From Taxillus chinensis (taxonomy: Eukaryota > Streptophyta > Magnoliopsida > Santalales > Loranthaceae), in the NCBI GenBank assembly GCA_023512835.1, contig CM042087.1, forward strand, positions 11,073,715 to 11,137,714: DNA of 64,000 nucleotides, written 5' to 3'. The translations under genes were made by a program, and so were the position numbers. The notes beneath the pieces were generated by a model. The model saw only the letters and a program-made list of their open reading frames with translations. It did no database searches and was not told the origin of the DNA. Positions 11,340 through 22,739 of the stretch are shown here, piece by piece (within the stretch, counting starts at the first letter, position 1; each line of letters opens with the position of its first letter).

Positions 11340-11909
11340 AGGTGATCTAACTGACCCTAAGGAAGACTCGTTGAATATTTGAGTCGTCTTACACGTGGAT
11401 TACACGAAGATGTGGACAGAGTCTTAAATAAAATTAGGATCACGCTAAGATACTTAATACATTCACAGACCCAAGATCTTGAGCTCCACATCCACATAAA
11501 TTAAATCATAAACATTTCCGAGAAGAATTCAATGCTACATGGTTCTCGGAAGATCATGTTCCAAGATTGTCTCCCAGGGATGTCTATATATAGTAGACCT
11601 TGTATATTTTCATAGATGCGCGTACATGTGCAAAAGCTCTTAGAGATTAAATTGGCTAGTGTGTGAGTAACTATAAAACAGAGTTCTAGAGAGTTTTTCA
11701 AGTAGATCGAAAAGCTTCATCGGCTTTAATCTGCTATATTTTGTTATAATTATCTTTTGATAATAAAACAAAATACTTCCATTATCTAGTTATCTTCTCG
11801 CACTAATTCTATCTTTTAACCGGACAACTGTTGTGCCAGAGATGAAAAAGAGTTTTCGATAAAGAGCCTATTCACCCCCTCTAGGCTCCCAGGGACCAAC
11901 AGCTTACTC
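11340..11909 (+). mobile_element. Ty1/copia-type LTR fragment (3-prime half)
   Basis: Landmarks shared with the LTRs at 40012 and 44754, on the opposite strand, are TTACACGTGGAT, AAGATCTTGAGCTCCA, GATAATAAAACAAAATACTT and GCCTATTCACCCCCTCTAGG followed by AGGGACCAACA. The fragment ends at the point expected for the 3-prime border of the LTR. No primer-binding site follows. Confidence 0.65.
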
Positions 11910-12441
11910 CGTATCAGCGCATCCTTACTCGCTCGAGTAAAAGGTTCGGATTCCTTATTCCGCATCTCTTTTCCTTACTTCGTGCGAACAAAGGACTTGG
12001 GTCCCTATTTCGCACAAGTCCTTCCTTACTCCACGCAAATGAAAGACTCGGATTCTTTACTCCCTATCTTCTTGTCCTTAGTCCTCTTGAGTGGAAGACT
12101 TTGCTTTTTATTTCGCAACAGTTCTCTCTTACTCCGCGCGAGATGTAGATTAGGATTCTTATTCCGCATCTATTTAACTTAGTCCATTTAAGTGTAAGAC
12201 GCGGATTCTTTAGTCTGTAACTTTAAGTATTTAGTCCGCATGAGTCATCCTTATTCCGTATTTGGTTATTTACCAAGTGCTTGACGACACTCACGTTGGT
12301 CCGGATCAAGATTATATATCTTGTCCTTAGCTTTGCTCTCACGAGTGAAGATTCGATTTAGAGTTTTATCTTCTGCAACAACCTAGAATAAACATAGAAG
12401 ATCTCAAACCAGATTACATAGGGTTTTAACCGCATCATCCA
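11910..12441 (-). mobile_element. Copia-type LTR fragment with TTACTCCG array (left of the gypsy insertion)
   Basis: This piece matches 40850-41400, which is the 5-prime part of the LTR on the minus strand: a TTACTCCG array, then GTGCTTGACGACACTCACG, the CTTTGCTCTCACGAGTG block, and a terminal CGCATCATCCA. It lies head-on against the plus-oriented fragment at 11340-11909, so two LTR halves are joined in inverted orientation. The gypsy element at 12442-22589 inserted within its ATCCAAATTCTG sequence. Confidence 0.65.
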
Positions 12442-14792
12442 TGTAAAGACTCGTATTTGGGTAGTTTTGAGAGATAGTCATTCTATGGGAATGTAACTAT
12501 CCTGGACGTTAGTGTAGCCGTCGATGTGAGCATTTTGACCGTACTTGGACCCGATTTCGCGTTGGGGCCCCGTTTGACCCGATTGTTGACTTGTCGGGGT
12601 TTATTGGTTGACTTTGCGTTTGAGCGAGTCATTTGAGTGTGATAATATCTGAACAGTGTTGTGCTCGTCATTTCGAGTGTTTTGACCATAATTTGACTCA
12701 ATTTGGAGTTCGTGACCTCGGGAGGTCAATTATTGCGTTCGGGTCAATTATTGCTCTGGGAGGCCAATTATTGGCAATGGTATATATATAATTAAGAACT
12801 GCCTTATCTCTTTAATTGGAAATTATTGGTGCATGCGTGTTTGAGCAAGAGAGAGAGAGAGAGAGAAAAGGTGAAGAGCGTGAAGAGCTTTCTTGGCGAT
12901 TTTGGGGCGATTGGAGCTCGTGGATCGCAATAAACCTTTCCAGGTATGTGTCCTTAACCGTCTTATCTCGATCCTATCTTTGAATATGTGATCTATGGTT
13001 GTATGAGTGTGTATTTTATGAGGGTTGAGAAGTCAACCATGGAGGTCTAGATTTAGATCTAGATGAATATATGATTTGTGTGTACTTCGTTGTTATCGTG
13101 CGAATTAGAGGCGTTTAGGACGCATTTTGAGGTAAATATTGCGGTGTATTGCGTAAAACATGTGTTTATGAGTGTCTGGGGGTCACTGGGTTGCTTCCAG
13201 GACGAAGAACAGGCCAAAACGACGCTGAACAAGACCCCTGGCGAACGCAGGGTCGAAGTTCGTAGTTAGTCTGGATCAGTTAGTCCGGATCGTAATCCGG
13301 AGGAGTTAGTCCGGATCAGTAGTCCGGAGGAGTTAGTCCGGATCAGTAGTCCAGGAGGAGTTAGTCCGGATCGTAATCCAGGAGGAGTTAGTCCGGATCA
13401 GTAGTCCTGGAGGAGTTAGTCCGGATCGTAATTGGAGGAGTTAGTCCGGATCAGTAGTCCGGAGTAGTTAGTCCGGATCAGTAGTCCAGAGGAGTTAGTC
13501 TGGATCAGTAGTTTGGAGGATTAGTCCGGATCCGTAGCATCAGTCCGTAGCATCGCTCCGCCATCATCAAATCTGCGACTTCAATCCGCAACGGTGCAAC
13601 CGCATCGCCTGGACATTTACATTGTAAACCATTAAAGTATTAGACTTAAGTTACAATGTAAATAACGAAATACCCCCATTTGGATTCAAAGAAAAATACT
13701 AGAAAAATTAATTCCCACTCTTTCAAAATGTGAAAATTGGGATTTAGTGTAAAATCTCGGAAAAACCCAAAAGTTCGTAGTGGTGAATTTTTGGAAAGTG
13801 GGGTTAGACATCTCAGAAAAATCCCCAAAAATCAGATTATCTTATTTATGATATGGGAACCCAATGCCGGGACTTTTGATTTCAAGAAAATAGCTGCTAT
13901 GGGTACTTCCTTCATAAATCAAGGATTGAGGTTTTACTTGTGAAGACCGGCTACAGTTCCAAAGGAAATGTTGACAATGACATGTCATACTAATGTTAGT
14001 ATGTTGGTGTGAGGTATTGGAGCATGGACTCCGTGACTTATTTGGGTTCTCACCGTGATGCACCGATGGTGCTATGTGGTTGACGTGCCAGGCATATGCA
14101 CCGATGGCAGGCCTGTGTGGTGACTTTGGCCGGGCATATTGCGCCGTGGACAAGCTAAGGTCCGAGTTGAGCCGTTGAGCTCGTGGAGCTAGGGCTAAGT
14201 GCCCTGAGCTAGGATCCCATGGAGGATCGTGGACAAGTTGTCCTGTATAGGCAGGCCGGGTCTTGATGTTTGTTTGCAGGCCGAGTCCTAATGATTGTGC
14301 ACACTACACGGTGCACGAGTACATAGAGCATGTAGTATAGACTTGTATGTCTGCATGATGTGGAGTGTTGGGGTCACTTACCGAGCTTGTCGCTCACCCG
14401 TACTTGTTGTTTACCTTTTCAGGTGTGACCCGAGACTAGTGGAGGACTTTCTTCCAGGAGGACGTGCCCGTTACTCGATGTATGATACGATCGTATTCGT
14501 ATTGTGTATTGTCTTATGTTTGTATCCCGGACATGAGTCCGTGGATAGTTATATTTGCATCCTGTTTGTGATGTGATGTCCGTATGATTGTTTGGCTTAT
14601 TGTATGCATGACGATGTATGGGAAAGTACAAGATTACCCTTGATGTATGATTGTACAGGGTTGCATATTTGAGACAAGCACCCGCGGTGTAGTCTCTATT
14701 GGTGCTAGTCACCAACCCCTTGACCTTTCGGGTGCGAGCAAGGGGAAGTCATGTTCCTAGTTCCGGGTTCCCTGGAATTTGGGGGCGTGACA
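12442..14792 (+). repeat. 5-prime LTR of the gypsy element
   Basis: It starts TGTAAAGACTCG and ends GGGGGCGTGACA (2351 bp). Inside are a TATATATATA box (12781-12790), a GA run (12847-12866), a splice-donor-like CAG|GTATGTG (donor at 12944), a TCCGGA-rich tandem array (13262-13560), a GAGC...GCTC hairpin (14383-14395) and TTGGTGctagtCACCAA near the end. Confidence 0.95.
13262..13560 (+). repeat. TTAGTCCGGATCAGTAGTCC tandem array
   Basis: About ten imperfect units of roughly 28 bp carry GGAGTTAGTCCGGATC and AGTAGTCCGGAG. The 3-prime LTR has only about half as many (21170-21310), which accounts for most of the length difference between the two LTRs. Confidence 0.9.
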
Positions 14793-14795
14793 AGT

Positions 14796-14806
14796 TGGTA
14801 TCGAGC
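14796..14806 (+). promoter_or_regulatory. Primer-binding site TGGTATCGAGC
   Basis: It lies three bases after the 5-prime LTR end. It differs from the usual plant initiator-tRNA-Met binding site TGGTATCAGAGC by loss of a single A. The same shortened form is used by the minus-strand element at 52716-61404. Confidence 0.85.
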
Positions 14807-15282
14807 ATGGTCTAGTGGACCTAGGTTAGTGAGGGGTGGTTAATTGATTCCATGTGGCTTGGAAAAGCGTAGGGAGGGCACCTAATCAACGCAGTCCTTA
14901 CATGTGTTCTAGGTTATTTTGGTGTCGGTTAGATCATCCTAGGAGCATACATGGGGTGCATTTTTAGTGGTATGATGGTGTGCATATAGGGCACTAGATT
15001 TTCTTTGTTTGTGATATGATTGCATTTGGTGCCAGGATGGCACGTGGCCGTGAGAGCCAGGATTGGATGTGGTGTACCCTGATGGGGGGACACGATGCTA
15101 TATGCATGGTTGTGGACCTACGGGTCATGTGGTGTACCCTGAGGGGTGACACGATGCTATATGCATGGTATGGACCTACGGGTCGTGTGGTGAAAACCTA
15201 CAAGTTGGTTGTGCCTTTGATGGCTGTTTGTGCTAGCAGTGCTAGTATTGATTGTTTGATTTTTTGTTGTTATGGCCAGTGT

Positions 15283-16689
15283 GATGGCACCACCGAGGAG
15301 GGTTGTCCGAGGCCAGGGTCCGGCGAGAGGAGCCCACGATAGAGTCGGGGCACCAGGGGCAGCAGAGCCCACGGGAGGTTATCGGCTCCCGTTGTGGGAC
15401 CCGATTTGATGCAGGTGTTGATTCGGTTGCAGGAGGCCATGCGGGGTATGCGGGGCTCAATAAGGGATATGGCTAGAGAGGTGGATGAGTGAAGAGGCAA
15501 CAGCAGCCTCGGCAGCCACCACGGCCTCGGCGGCCTCGGCAACCACCACGGCCTCCGCGGCAGGAGGCGAGGGTGGTGCAGGATGTGCACCGGTAGGAGG
15601 TCGTGATAGAGCCAGGCACGACGAGGGAGTGGACTGGGCCGCACGTTTTTGAAACATGCACCCAGGACTTTTGAGGATGGTTCGCGGCCGGAGGTAGCCG
15701 AGGATTGGATTTGTTGGACGAGAGGATATCTTTGATATGATCGGGGTGCCGGATGAGAGAGAGAGTGCGCGTGGCGGACGCACTATCGTTGGGTATCCCA
15801 CGCAAGTGGTGGGAATCCACTAGAGCTGTCCATAGCAATCGGATGAGCTGGAGAGAGTTTGTTGAGCGCTTCTTTGGGGAGTATTTTCCCAGCTCGATAC
15901 AGTATGCCCGACGGAGAGAGTATTATGAGCTTCACCAGGGTGGCCGGACAGTGAGTGAGTATGTGCAAGCCTTCATAGATTTAGGGGCGGTTTGCTCTTA
16001 AGGCTTGGGAAAAGGAAGGTCGGAAGATGCAGGACTTCATTCAGGACTTGAGGCCATCTTTGAAAAGACAGTTGGAACCGATGCGATTGACCACGTATCG
16101 GGAGGCGATCGACAAGGCGCTCATTATTGAGCGAGGTCGGGATCAGGCGAGAGCCCAGAGGCCGGGCAATTCGGCAGGTCCGAGCAAGAAGAGGCAGAGT
16201 GGGGATAGCGGTCTTACTCGCCCGAGAGGAGGCAGGTGCGAGAGGGTTTCCAGTCAAGCGGTGGGACCCCGTGAGAGTTCAGCCAGCAGGAGGCCAGATA
16301 CCTGTTGGAGTTGTGGTTTGACCGGGCATGTCTCAAGAGACTGCCCAAGGAAAAAGATAACCTGTTTCCGATGCGGGAAAGTAAGGCATGGAGCTAGGGA
16401 ATGTGTTACCCTTAGCTCGACCAGCAGTGTAGGCCCTCGTCCGAGAGAGCAGGGACAGAGGAGTGGGGCTCCGTGTCAGAGGTCAGTGCCGCCGGCACAG
16501 AGCACGCAAATGCAACCTGCAGTGCAGCAGCCTCAGCGGGAGGCACAGGGTCATGTTGATCAGCGGGGCAAGGCCCCAATGGGCCAGGCTAGTGGCAGTG
16601 GGCCACGAGGGAGGATGTTTGCCCTTACCCAGGCAGAGAGGCAGAGGTTCCACCAGTGGACGAGGCAGGAGCAGGACCTTCAGTGGTGA
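15283..16689 (+). pseudogene. gag of the gypsy element (frameshifted)
   Basis: Gag forms the virus-like particle of an LTR retrotransposon. The likely start is ATG at 15283 (MAPPRRVVRG). The opening frame hits a stop just after LPLWDPI and resumes in another frame at LMQVLIRLQEAM. The capsid-type region runs from about 15753 (WREFVERFFGEYFP, GGRTVSEYVQAF), then shifts again to FIQDLRPSLKRQLEP at about 16030. Two CCHC zinc knuckles follow at about 16303-16400 (CWSCGLTGHVSRDC and CFRCGKVRHGAREC), consistent with nucleic-acid binding; in the second, H is preceded by R where G is usual. The frame closes with TGA at 16687-16689. Confidence 0.8.
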
Positions 16690-17126
16690 GAGGTACCATT
16701 ATCATTTCTCATACTATCTGTTCAGTTTTGATTGATACTGGTGCTACCCATTCTTTTATTTCGTATGCTACGGTGATTGGGTTAGAGTTAGACCAGGAGA
16801 CAGTTAGTCAGTCTCTGATGGTTGCTTCACCTTTGGGTGGACTTGTGATACTTGAGAGTATCTTTCGTGCTTGTCAGGTAACACTTGGGGGTGTTAACCT
16901 GTTGTATGATTTGTATATCATGGAGTTAGATGATTTTGATGTTATCCTGTGTATGGATTGGTTGGTCTCCGTGGAGGCCAAGATTGATTGTTTTCGACGG
17001 CGTGTGACGTTCCTCACACCAGAGGGCACGCGGGGTGTCTTTGTGGGTGAGTGGACCGAGGAGGCATGCAGGTTGGGACCTTTGAGGCATGGGTGGGGTG
17101 ATGTGACCCACCGGTTAGCGGCTTGA
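16656..17126 (+). pseudogene. Retropepsin-like protease segment of gypsy pol
   Basis: This is the aspartic protease that matures the gag-pol polyprotein. LIDTGATHSFIS at 16728-16763 contains the catalytic Asp of the D-T/S-G motif. DVILCMDWL near 16940 is the usual second conserved block, with Cys where Gly is common. The segment overlaps the end of gag in a different frame and stops with TGA at 17126, before the reverse-transcriptase part begins. Confidence 0.8.
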
Positions 17127-18600
17127 TGTTGGTTGACAGGAGGAGAGAGGGGAAGGCTGTTTTGCTACCCATTGTAGATCAGTTCCCGGATGTGTTTCCC
17201 GAGGACTTGGTCAGTTTGCCACCCGTGAGGGAGGTAGAGTTTTCGATCGAGTTGTTGCCACGGACAACACCGATCAGGTTAGCGGCCTACAGGATGGCAC
17301 CGACTGAGCTTAGAGAGCTCAAGAGGCAGATAAATGATTTACTGGCACGAGGCTTTATCAGGCGGAGTAGCTCACCGTGGGGGCGCTCCAGTGTTGTTCG
17401 CCAAGAAGGCGGATGGTTCACTTCGGCTGTGTATAAACTACCGGAAGCTGAACCAGGTGACTGTGAAGAACAGGTATCCATTGCCAAGGATCGATGACTT
17501 GTTCGATCAGTTTCGCGGTGCGAGATGGTTTTCCAAGATAGACTTGAGATCTGGATACCATCAGTTGAGGGTTAGGGAGGCAGATATCCCTAAGACCGCG
17601 TTCAGTTGTCGTTATGGGCACTATGAGTGGCTTGTGATGCCGTTTGGGCTCACGAATGCTCCAGCAGTGTTTATGGGATTTATGAACCAGGTATTTGCTC
17701 CATATTTAGATATGTTCGTTGTGGTGTTCATCGACGATATTTTGGTCTATTCAGCGACCAAGAGGGAGCATGAGGAGCATTTGCGAGGTTGTGTTGCGGA
17801 CCTTGCAGGAGCATCGGTTGTACGCAAAGTTTACGAAATGTGACTTCCTGGTTGCAACAGGTGCACTTCTTGGGGCATGTGGTATCTTCGGAGGGTATTA
17901 CAGTGGATCCTGAGAAGATCGAGGCAGTTATGTCGTGGAAAAGGCCCACGAATGTGTTTGAGATTCGCAGCTTCCTTGGTTTGGCAGGCTATTATCGGAG
18001 GTTCGTGGAGGATTTTTCCAGGTTGGCATCTCCTATGACACACCTGACCAGGAAGGGAGTTCCTTTTGTTTGGTCTGATGCGTGTGAGAGTGCTTTCATG
18101 GAGTTGAGGGCACGATTGACCTCAAGCACCTATCTTGATTCTTCCACAGGAGAGTGTGCCTTTCGAGGTGTATTGTGATGCTTCCAGGGTGGGACTTGGT
18201 TGTGTCTTGATGCGGACTCGGCAAGTGATTGCTTATGGATCTAGGCAATTGAGACCACATGAGCAGAACTATCCCACGCATGATTTGGAGTTGGCTGCAG
18301 TGATCTTTGCTTTAAAGAGCTGGCAGCATTATCTCCTTGGGGAGAAATTTGTGGTGTATACGGACCACAAGAGCTTGCAGTATATCTTTTCTCAGCGAGA
18401 CCTAAACCTTAGGCAGAGGCGGTGGGTGGAGTACCTACAGCGAGTTTCGGTTTGATATGATGTACACCCCTGGGAAGGGTAATGTGGTGGCGGATGCTCC
18501 GAGTAGGAAGAGTAGGGCCGTGGTGGCCCATTGTGGCATTAAGGAATGGGAGATGATGGGTCAGTTGGCAGCGATAAGGTTGCGAGATGTTGACCGGTGA
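17123..18600 (+). pseudogene. Reverse transcriptase and RNase H segments of gypsy pol
   Basis: This part copies element RNA into DNA and degrades the RNA strand. RT begins with [11 protein letters not shown] and a YRMAP block (about 17170-17380). After a frameshift it continues with [39 protein letters not shown] and the catalytic FIDDIL (about 17727-17744). After another shift come [11 protein letters not shown] and [11 protein letters not shown] (about 17870-18010). RNase H (18135-18455) keeps YCDAS, DLELAAV and YTDHKSL, the expected acidic residues. At least three frame changes and a stop near 18454 make this non-functional as read. Confidence 0.85.
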
Positions 18601-18749
18601 GGGGCGAGGGACCCTCGGTGTTGTTGTAGCGGTCCCAAGAGATACGCAAAGGATCATAGAGGATCACCTGGGGGACGTTGATTGTGAGGTCATCGCGACG
18701 GGATTCGAGCCTGGGCAGGCATCTTCGATTGGACCGAGGATGCAGAGCA

Positions 18750-20072
18750 TGTCTTTGCGGTATAGGGGTAGATTGATAGTTCCCACTTCTCTTCAGGAGG
18801 AGGTTCTTCGGGAATTTCACCAGTCGAGGTTAGCTGTACATCCTGGTGGGACCAAGATGTACCATGCCGTGAGGAGGCAGTTTTGGTGGCCAGGCCTGAA
18901 GAAGGCCGTTGCTGATTTTGTGAGGAGGTGTTTGACCTGTCAGCAGGTCAAGACAGAGCACCTGAGATCAGCTGGTGAGTTGCAGTCATTGCCAGTGCCA
19001 AAGTGGAAATGGGACCACTGACCATGGATTTTGTCACTGGAGTTCCTCGTTCCAGGGGACACGACACGATATGGGTAGTTGTCGACCGGTTGACCAAATC
19101 GGCACATTTTATTCCGATTCGAGAGACAGACCCAGTGAGGACTTTGGGACAGAGGTATATTGATATTATTGTGCGGTTGCATGGAGTCCCATTGTCTATT
19201 GTATCTGATCGGGACGCGAGGTTCACCTCTCAGTTTTGGAGACAATTGCAGCGAGCCTTGGGTACTAGGGTGAACCTCGATCTCCTTTCACCCGCGGACG
19301 GATGGTCGATCGGAGCGGACGATTCAGACGCTCGAGGATATGTTACGTGCCTGTGTCCTAGATTTTGGAGGTTGTTGGGAGACTCACCTTCCTTTGGTGG
19401 AGTTCTCTTACAACAACAGTTATCAAGCCACGATTGGGATGGCTCCGTATGAGGCGCTGTATGGGCGGCCTTGTAGATCACCCTTGTGTTGGGCACAAAC
19501 GGGAGAGACAGCAGTTCTCGGTCCCGATATGGTTCGAGAGACCACGAGAGATAGTGCGGCTGATTTGGCGGCGCATGTTGACAGCGCAGAGTAGGCAGAA
19601 GTCCTACGCGGACCAGAGGCGTCGACCCTTGCAGTTTGAGGTGGGGGACCATGTATTTTTGCGGGTTTCACCACGTCAAGGGCATCGAAGGTTTGGACGT
19701 GGATCCAAACTTTCCCCTCGTTTTGTGGGGCCGTTTGAGATTATTGCCACCGTGGGTGCAGTGGCTTACCGATTAGCTTTGCCACCAGAGTTGGCACGAG
19801 TACATGATATGTTCCATGTGTCTCAGTTGAGGCGGTATCACCCTGATCCTTCCCATGTGTTGGACTATCGCGAGATAGACTTGGCTGATGATGGTGCCGT
19901 TGTTGAGATGCCGGCACAGATTTTGGACAAGCGGGACGAGGTCTTGCGAGGCAAGACGATCCCACTAGTTCGGGTGTTATGGCGACACTGAGGCATAGAG
20001 GAGCAGACTTGGGAGAAAGAGAGCCAGATACGGGTTCTTCATCCTGAGCTATTCGAGGACGATCAGTCCTGA
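18750..20072 (+). pseudogene. Integrase segment with chromodomain-like tail of gypsy pol
   Basis: Integrase inserts the cDNA into the host chromosome. The HHCC zinc finger is visible at about 18810-18950 (FHQSRLAVHPGG and CLTCQQVK). The catalytic core retains MDFVTG and SDRDARF (19024-19218), and after a frameshift the [20 protein letters not shown] block (about 19410-19460). The C-terminal part (19590-19990) has FEVGDHVFLRVSP, VHDMFHVSQLRRY and IPLVRVLW. The end QTWEKESQIR...LFEDDQS is similar to the tails of Tekay/Del-like chromoviruses. A stop interrupts the tail at about 19989. Confidence 0.8.
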
Positions 20073-20356
20073 GGTGGGGAGGATGTGAGGACCTTCCCTG
20101 AGATATGAGTTATGTTTTATGCATTTGTTTTGCATATGTTGTTTGAGATATTGTGTAGCTTGTTGATTATTGGCATCCTCACATCGTGTGAGCCTTTTTG
20201 CCTTGTTGTGAGTTGCATTGCACCTGTGTGGTTGGTGATCATGTTGATGATCATATTTTGTGTCTTGTTGTTGTGCGGTGCTTGAGCTTGGATTTTGCTA
20301 TGTCTTTTGAGCTTGTGTTTTATTTTCGAGGACGAAAAGTCCTAAGGTGGGGAGGA
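20053..20356 (+). promoter_or_regulatory. Duplicated polypurine/TTCGAGGACGA module
   Basis: TTCGAGGACGATCAGTCCTG with AGGTGGGGAGGATGTGA (from about 20053) is echoed by TTTTCGAGGACGAAAAGTCC with AAGGTGGGGAGGATGTAA (from about 20322). The second copy directly abuts the 3-prime LTR at 20357 and must be the working polypurine tract. The first overlaps the C-terminal codons of the integrase ORF. Confidence 0.8.
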
Positions 20357-22589
20357 TGTAAAGACTCGTATTTGGGTAGTTTTGAGAGATAGTCATTCTA
20401 TGGGAATGTAACTATCTGGACGGTAGTGTAGCCGTCGATGTGAGCATTTTGACTGTACTTGGGCCCGATTTCGAGTCGGGGCCCCGTTTGACCCGATTGT
20501 TGACTTGTCAGGGTTTATTGGTTGACTTTGCGTTTGAGCAGTCATTTGAGTGTGATAATATCTGAACAGTGTTGTGCTCGTCATTTCGAGTGTTTTGATG
20601 ATAATTTGACTCAATTTGGAGTTCGTGACCTCGGGAGGTCAATTATTGCATTCGGGTCAATTATTATTGGGAGGCCAATTATTGGCAACGGTATATATAT
20701 AATTAAGAACCGCCTTATCTCTTTAATTGGCAATTATTGGTGCGTGCGTGTTTGAGAGAGAGAGAGAGAGAAGGTGAAGAGCGTGAAGAGCTTTCTTGGC
20801 GATTTTGGGGCGATTGGAGCTCGTGGATCGCAATAAACCTTTCCAGGTAGGTGTCCTTAACTGTCTTATCTCGATCCTATCTTTGAATATGTGATCTGTG
20901 GTTGTATGAGTGTGTATTTTATGAGGGTTGAGAAGTCAACCATGGAGGTCTAGATTTAGATCTAGATGAATATATGATTTATGTGTACTTCTGTTGTTAT
21001 CGTGCGAATTAGAGGCGTTTAGGACGCGTTTTGAGGTAAATATTGCGTTTATTGCATAAAACATGTGTCTATGAGTGTCCTGGGGGTCACTGGGTTGCTT
21101 CCAGGACGAAGAACAGGCCAAAAACGACGCCGAACAAGACCTGGGCGAACCGCAGGGTTGAAGTTCGTAGTTAGTCCTGGATCGGTTAGTCCGAATCGCA
21201 ACTGGAGGAGTTAGTCCGGATCGGTAGTCCAGAGGAGTTAGTCCGGATCGTAGTCCTGGAAGAGTTAGTCCGGATCGGTAGTCCGGAGGAGTAGTCCGGA
21301 TCCATAGCATCGGTCCGTAGCATCACTCTGCAAGATCAAATCCGCAGCTTCAATCCGCAGCAGTGATCCGCAGCTTCAATCCGCAACAGTGCAACTGCAC
21401 TGCACTGGACATTTACATTGTAAACCATTAAAGTATTATACTTAAGTTACAATGTAAATAACGAAATACCCCCCATTTGGATTCAAAGAAAAATACTAGA
21501 AAAATTAATTCCCACTTTCAAAATGTGAAAATTGGGATTTAGTGTAAAATCTCGGAAAAACCCAAAAGTTTATAGTGGTGAATTTTTGGAAAGTGGGGTT
21601 AGACATCTCAAAAAAATCCCCAAAAATCAGATTATCTTATTTATGATATGTGAACCCAATGCCGGGACTTTTGATTTCAAGAAAATAGCTGCTATGGGTA
21701 CTTCCTTCATAAATCAAGGATTGAGATTTTACTTGTGAAGACTGGCTACAGTTCCAAAGGAAATGTTGAGAATGACATGCCATACTAATGTTAGTATGTT
21801 GGTGTGAGGTATTGGGGCATGGACTCCGTGACTTATTTGGGTTCTCACCGTGATGCACCGATGGTGCTATGTGGTTGACGTGCCAGGCATATGCACCGAT
21901 GGCAAGCCTGTGTGGCGACTGTGGCCGGGCATATTGCGCTGTGGACAGGCTAAGGCCTGAGTTGAGCCGTTGAGCTCGTGGAGCTAGGGCTAAGTGCCCT
22001 GAGCTGGGATCCCATGGAGGATCGTGGACAAGTTGTCCTGTATAGGCAGGCTGGGTCTTGATGTTTGTTTGCAGGCTGAGTCCTAATGATTGTGCACACT
22101 ACACAGTGCACGAGTACACAGAGCATGTAGTATAGACTTGTATGTCTGCATGATGTGGAGTGTTGGGGTCACCTACTGAGCTTGTCGCTCACCCCTACTT
22201 GTTATTTACCTTTTTCAAGTGTGACCCGAGACTAGTGGAGGACTTTCTTCTAGGAGGACGTGTCCACTACTCGATGTATGATACGATCGTATTCTCGTAT
22301 TGTGTATTGTCTTATGTTTGTATCCCAGGACATGAGTCCGTGGACGATTATATTTGCATCTTGTTTGTTATGTGATGTCCGTATGATTGTTTGACTTATT
22401 GTATGCATGATGATGTATAGGAAAGTACAGGATTACCCTTGATGTATGATCGTACAGGGTTGCATATTTGAGACAAGACCCGCGGTGTAGTCTCTATTGG
22501 TGCTAGTCACCGACCCCTTGACCTTTCAGTGCGGGCAAGGGGAAGTCATGTTCCTAGTTTCGGGTTCCCTGGAATTTGGGGGCATGACA
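20357..22589 (+). repeat. 3-prime LTR of the gypsy element
   Basis: It starts TGTAAAGACTCG and ends GGGGGCATGACA (2233 bp). It matches the 5-prime LTR throughout, with a shorter TCCGGA array at 21170-21310. The GA run is at 20754-20771, the splice-donor-like site at 20847, and a perfect TGAGC...GCTCA hairpin at 22177-22191. Confidence 0.95.
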
Positions 22590-22739
22590 ATCCAAATTCT
22601 GAGTCAGCTTATATTCTGTCACTTTCTTATTACGACTCTTCGAGTCTGTGAGTCTTTTACTATTTAGTGTAGTGACAATTTACTTTTCTTCGAAATTCAA
22701 CTCTACAAAATAGACCAAAAGCTTGTGCAAATAGACCAA

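Larger units (their letters stand above)
12442..22589 (+). mobile_element. Ty3/gypsy LTR retrotransposon, nearly complete, pol disrupted
   Basis: The element has paired LTRs (12442-14792 and 20357-22589), a primer-binding site at 14796, gag-pol between, and a polypurine run directly before the 3-prime LTR. Flanking ATCCA (12437-12441 and 22590-22594) is a perfect 5-bp target duplication. The uninterrupted target is visible in a related copy at 42732-42745 (ATTATCCAAATTCT). Gag has two zinc knuckles, and the order protease, reverse transcriptase, RNase H, integrase is that of Ty3/gypsy. A C-terminal WE-type tail after the integrase and LTRs above 2 kb suggest a Tekay/Del-like chromovirus, which is an inference. 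Several frameshifts disable pol. Both LTRs are very similar by eye, so the insertion is not ancient. Confidence 0.95.

Noticed and set aside
15270..15838. Minus-strand ORFs rich in Arg/Pro/Ala opposite gag
   Set aside because: They are shadows of the GC-rich plus-strand gag coding sequence.
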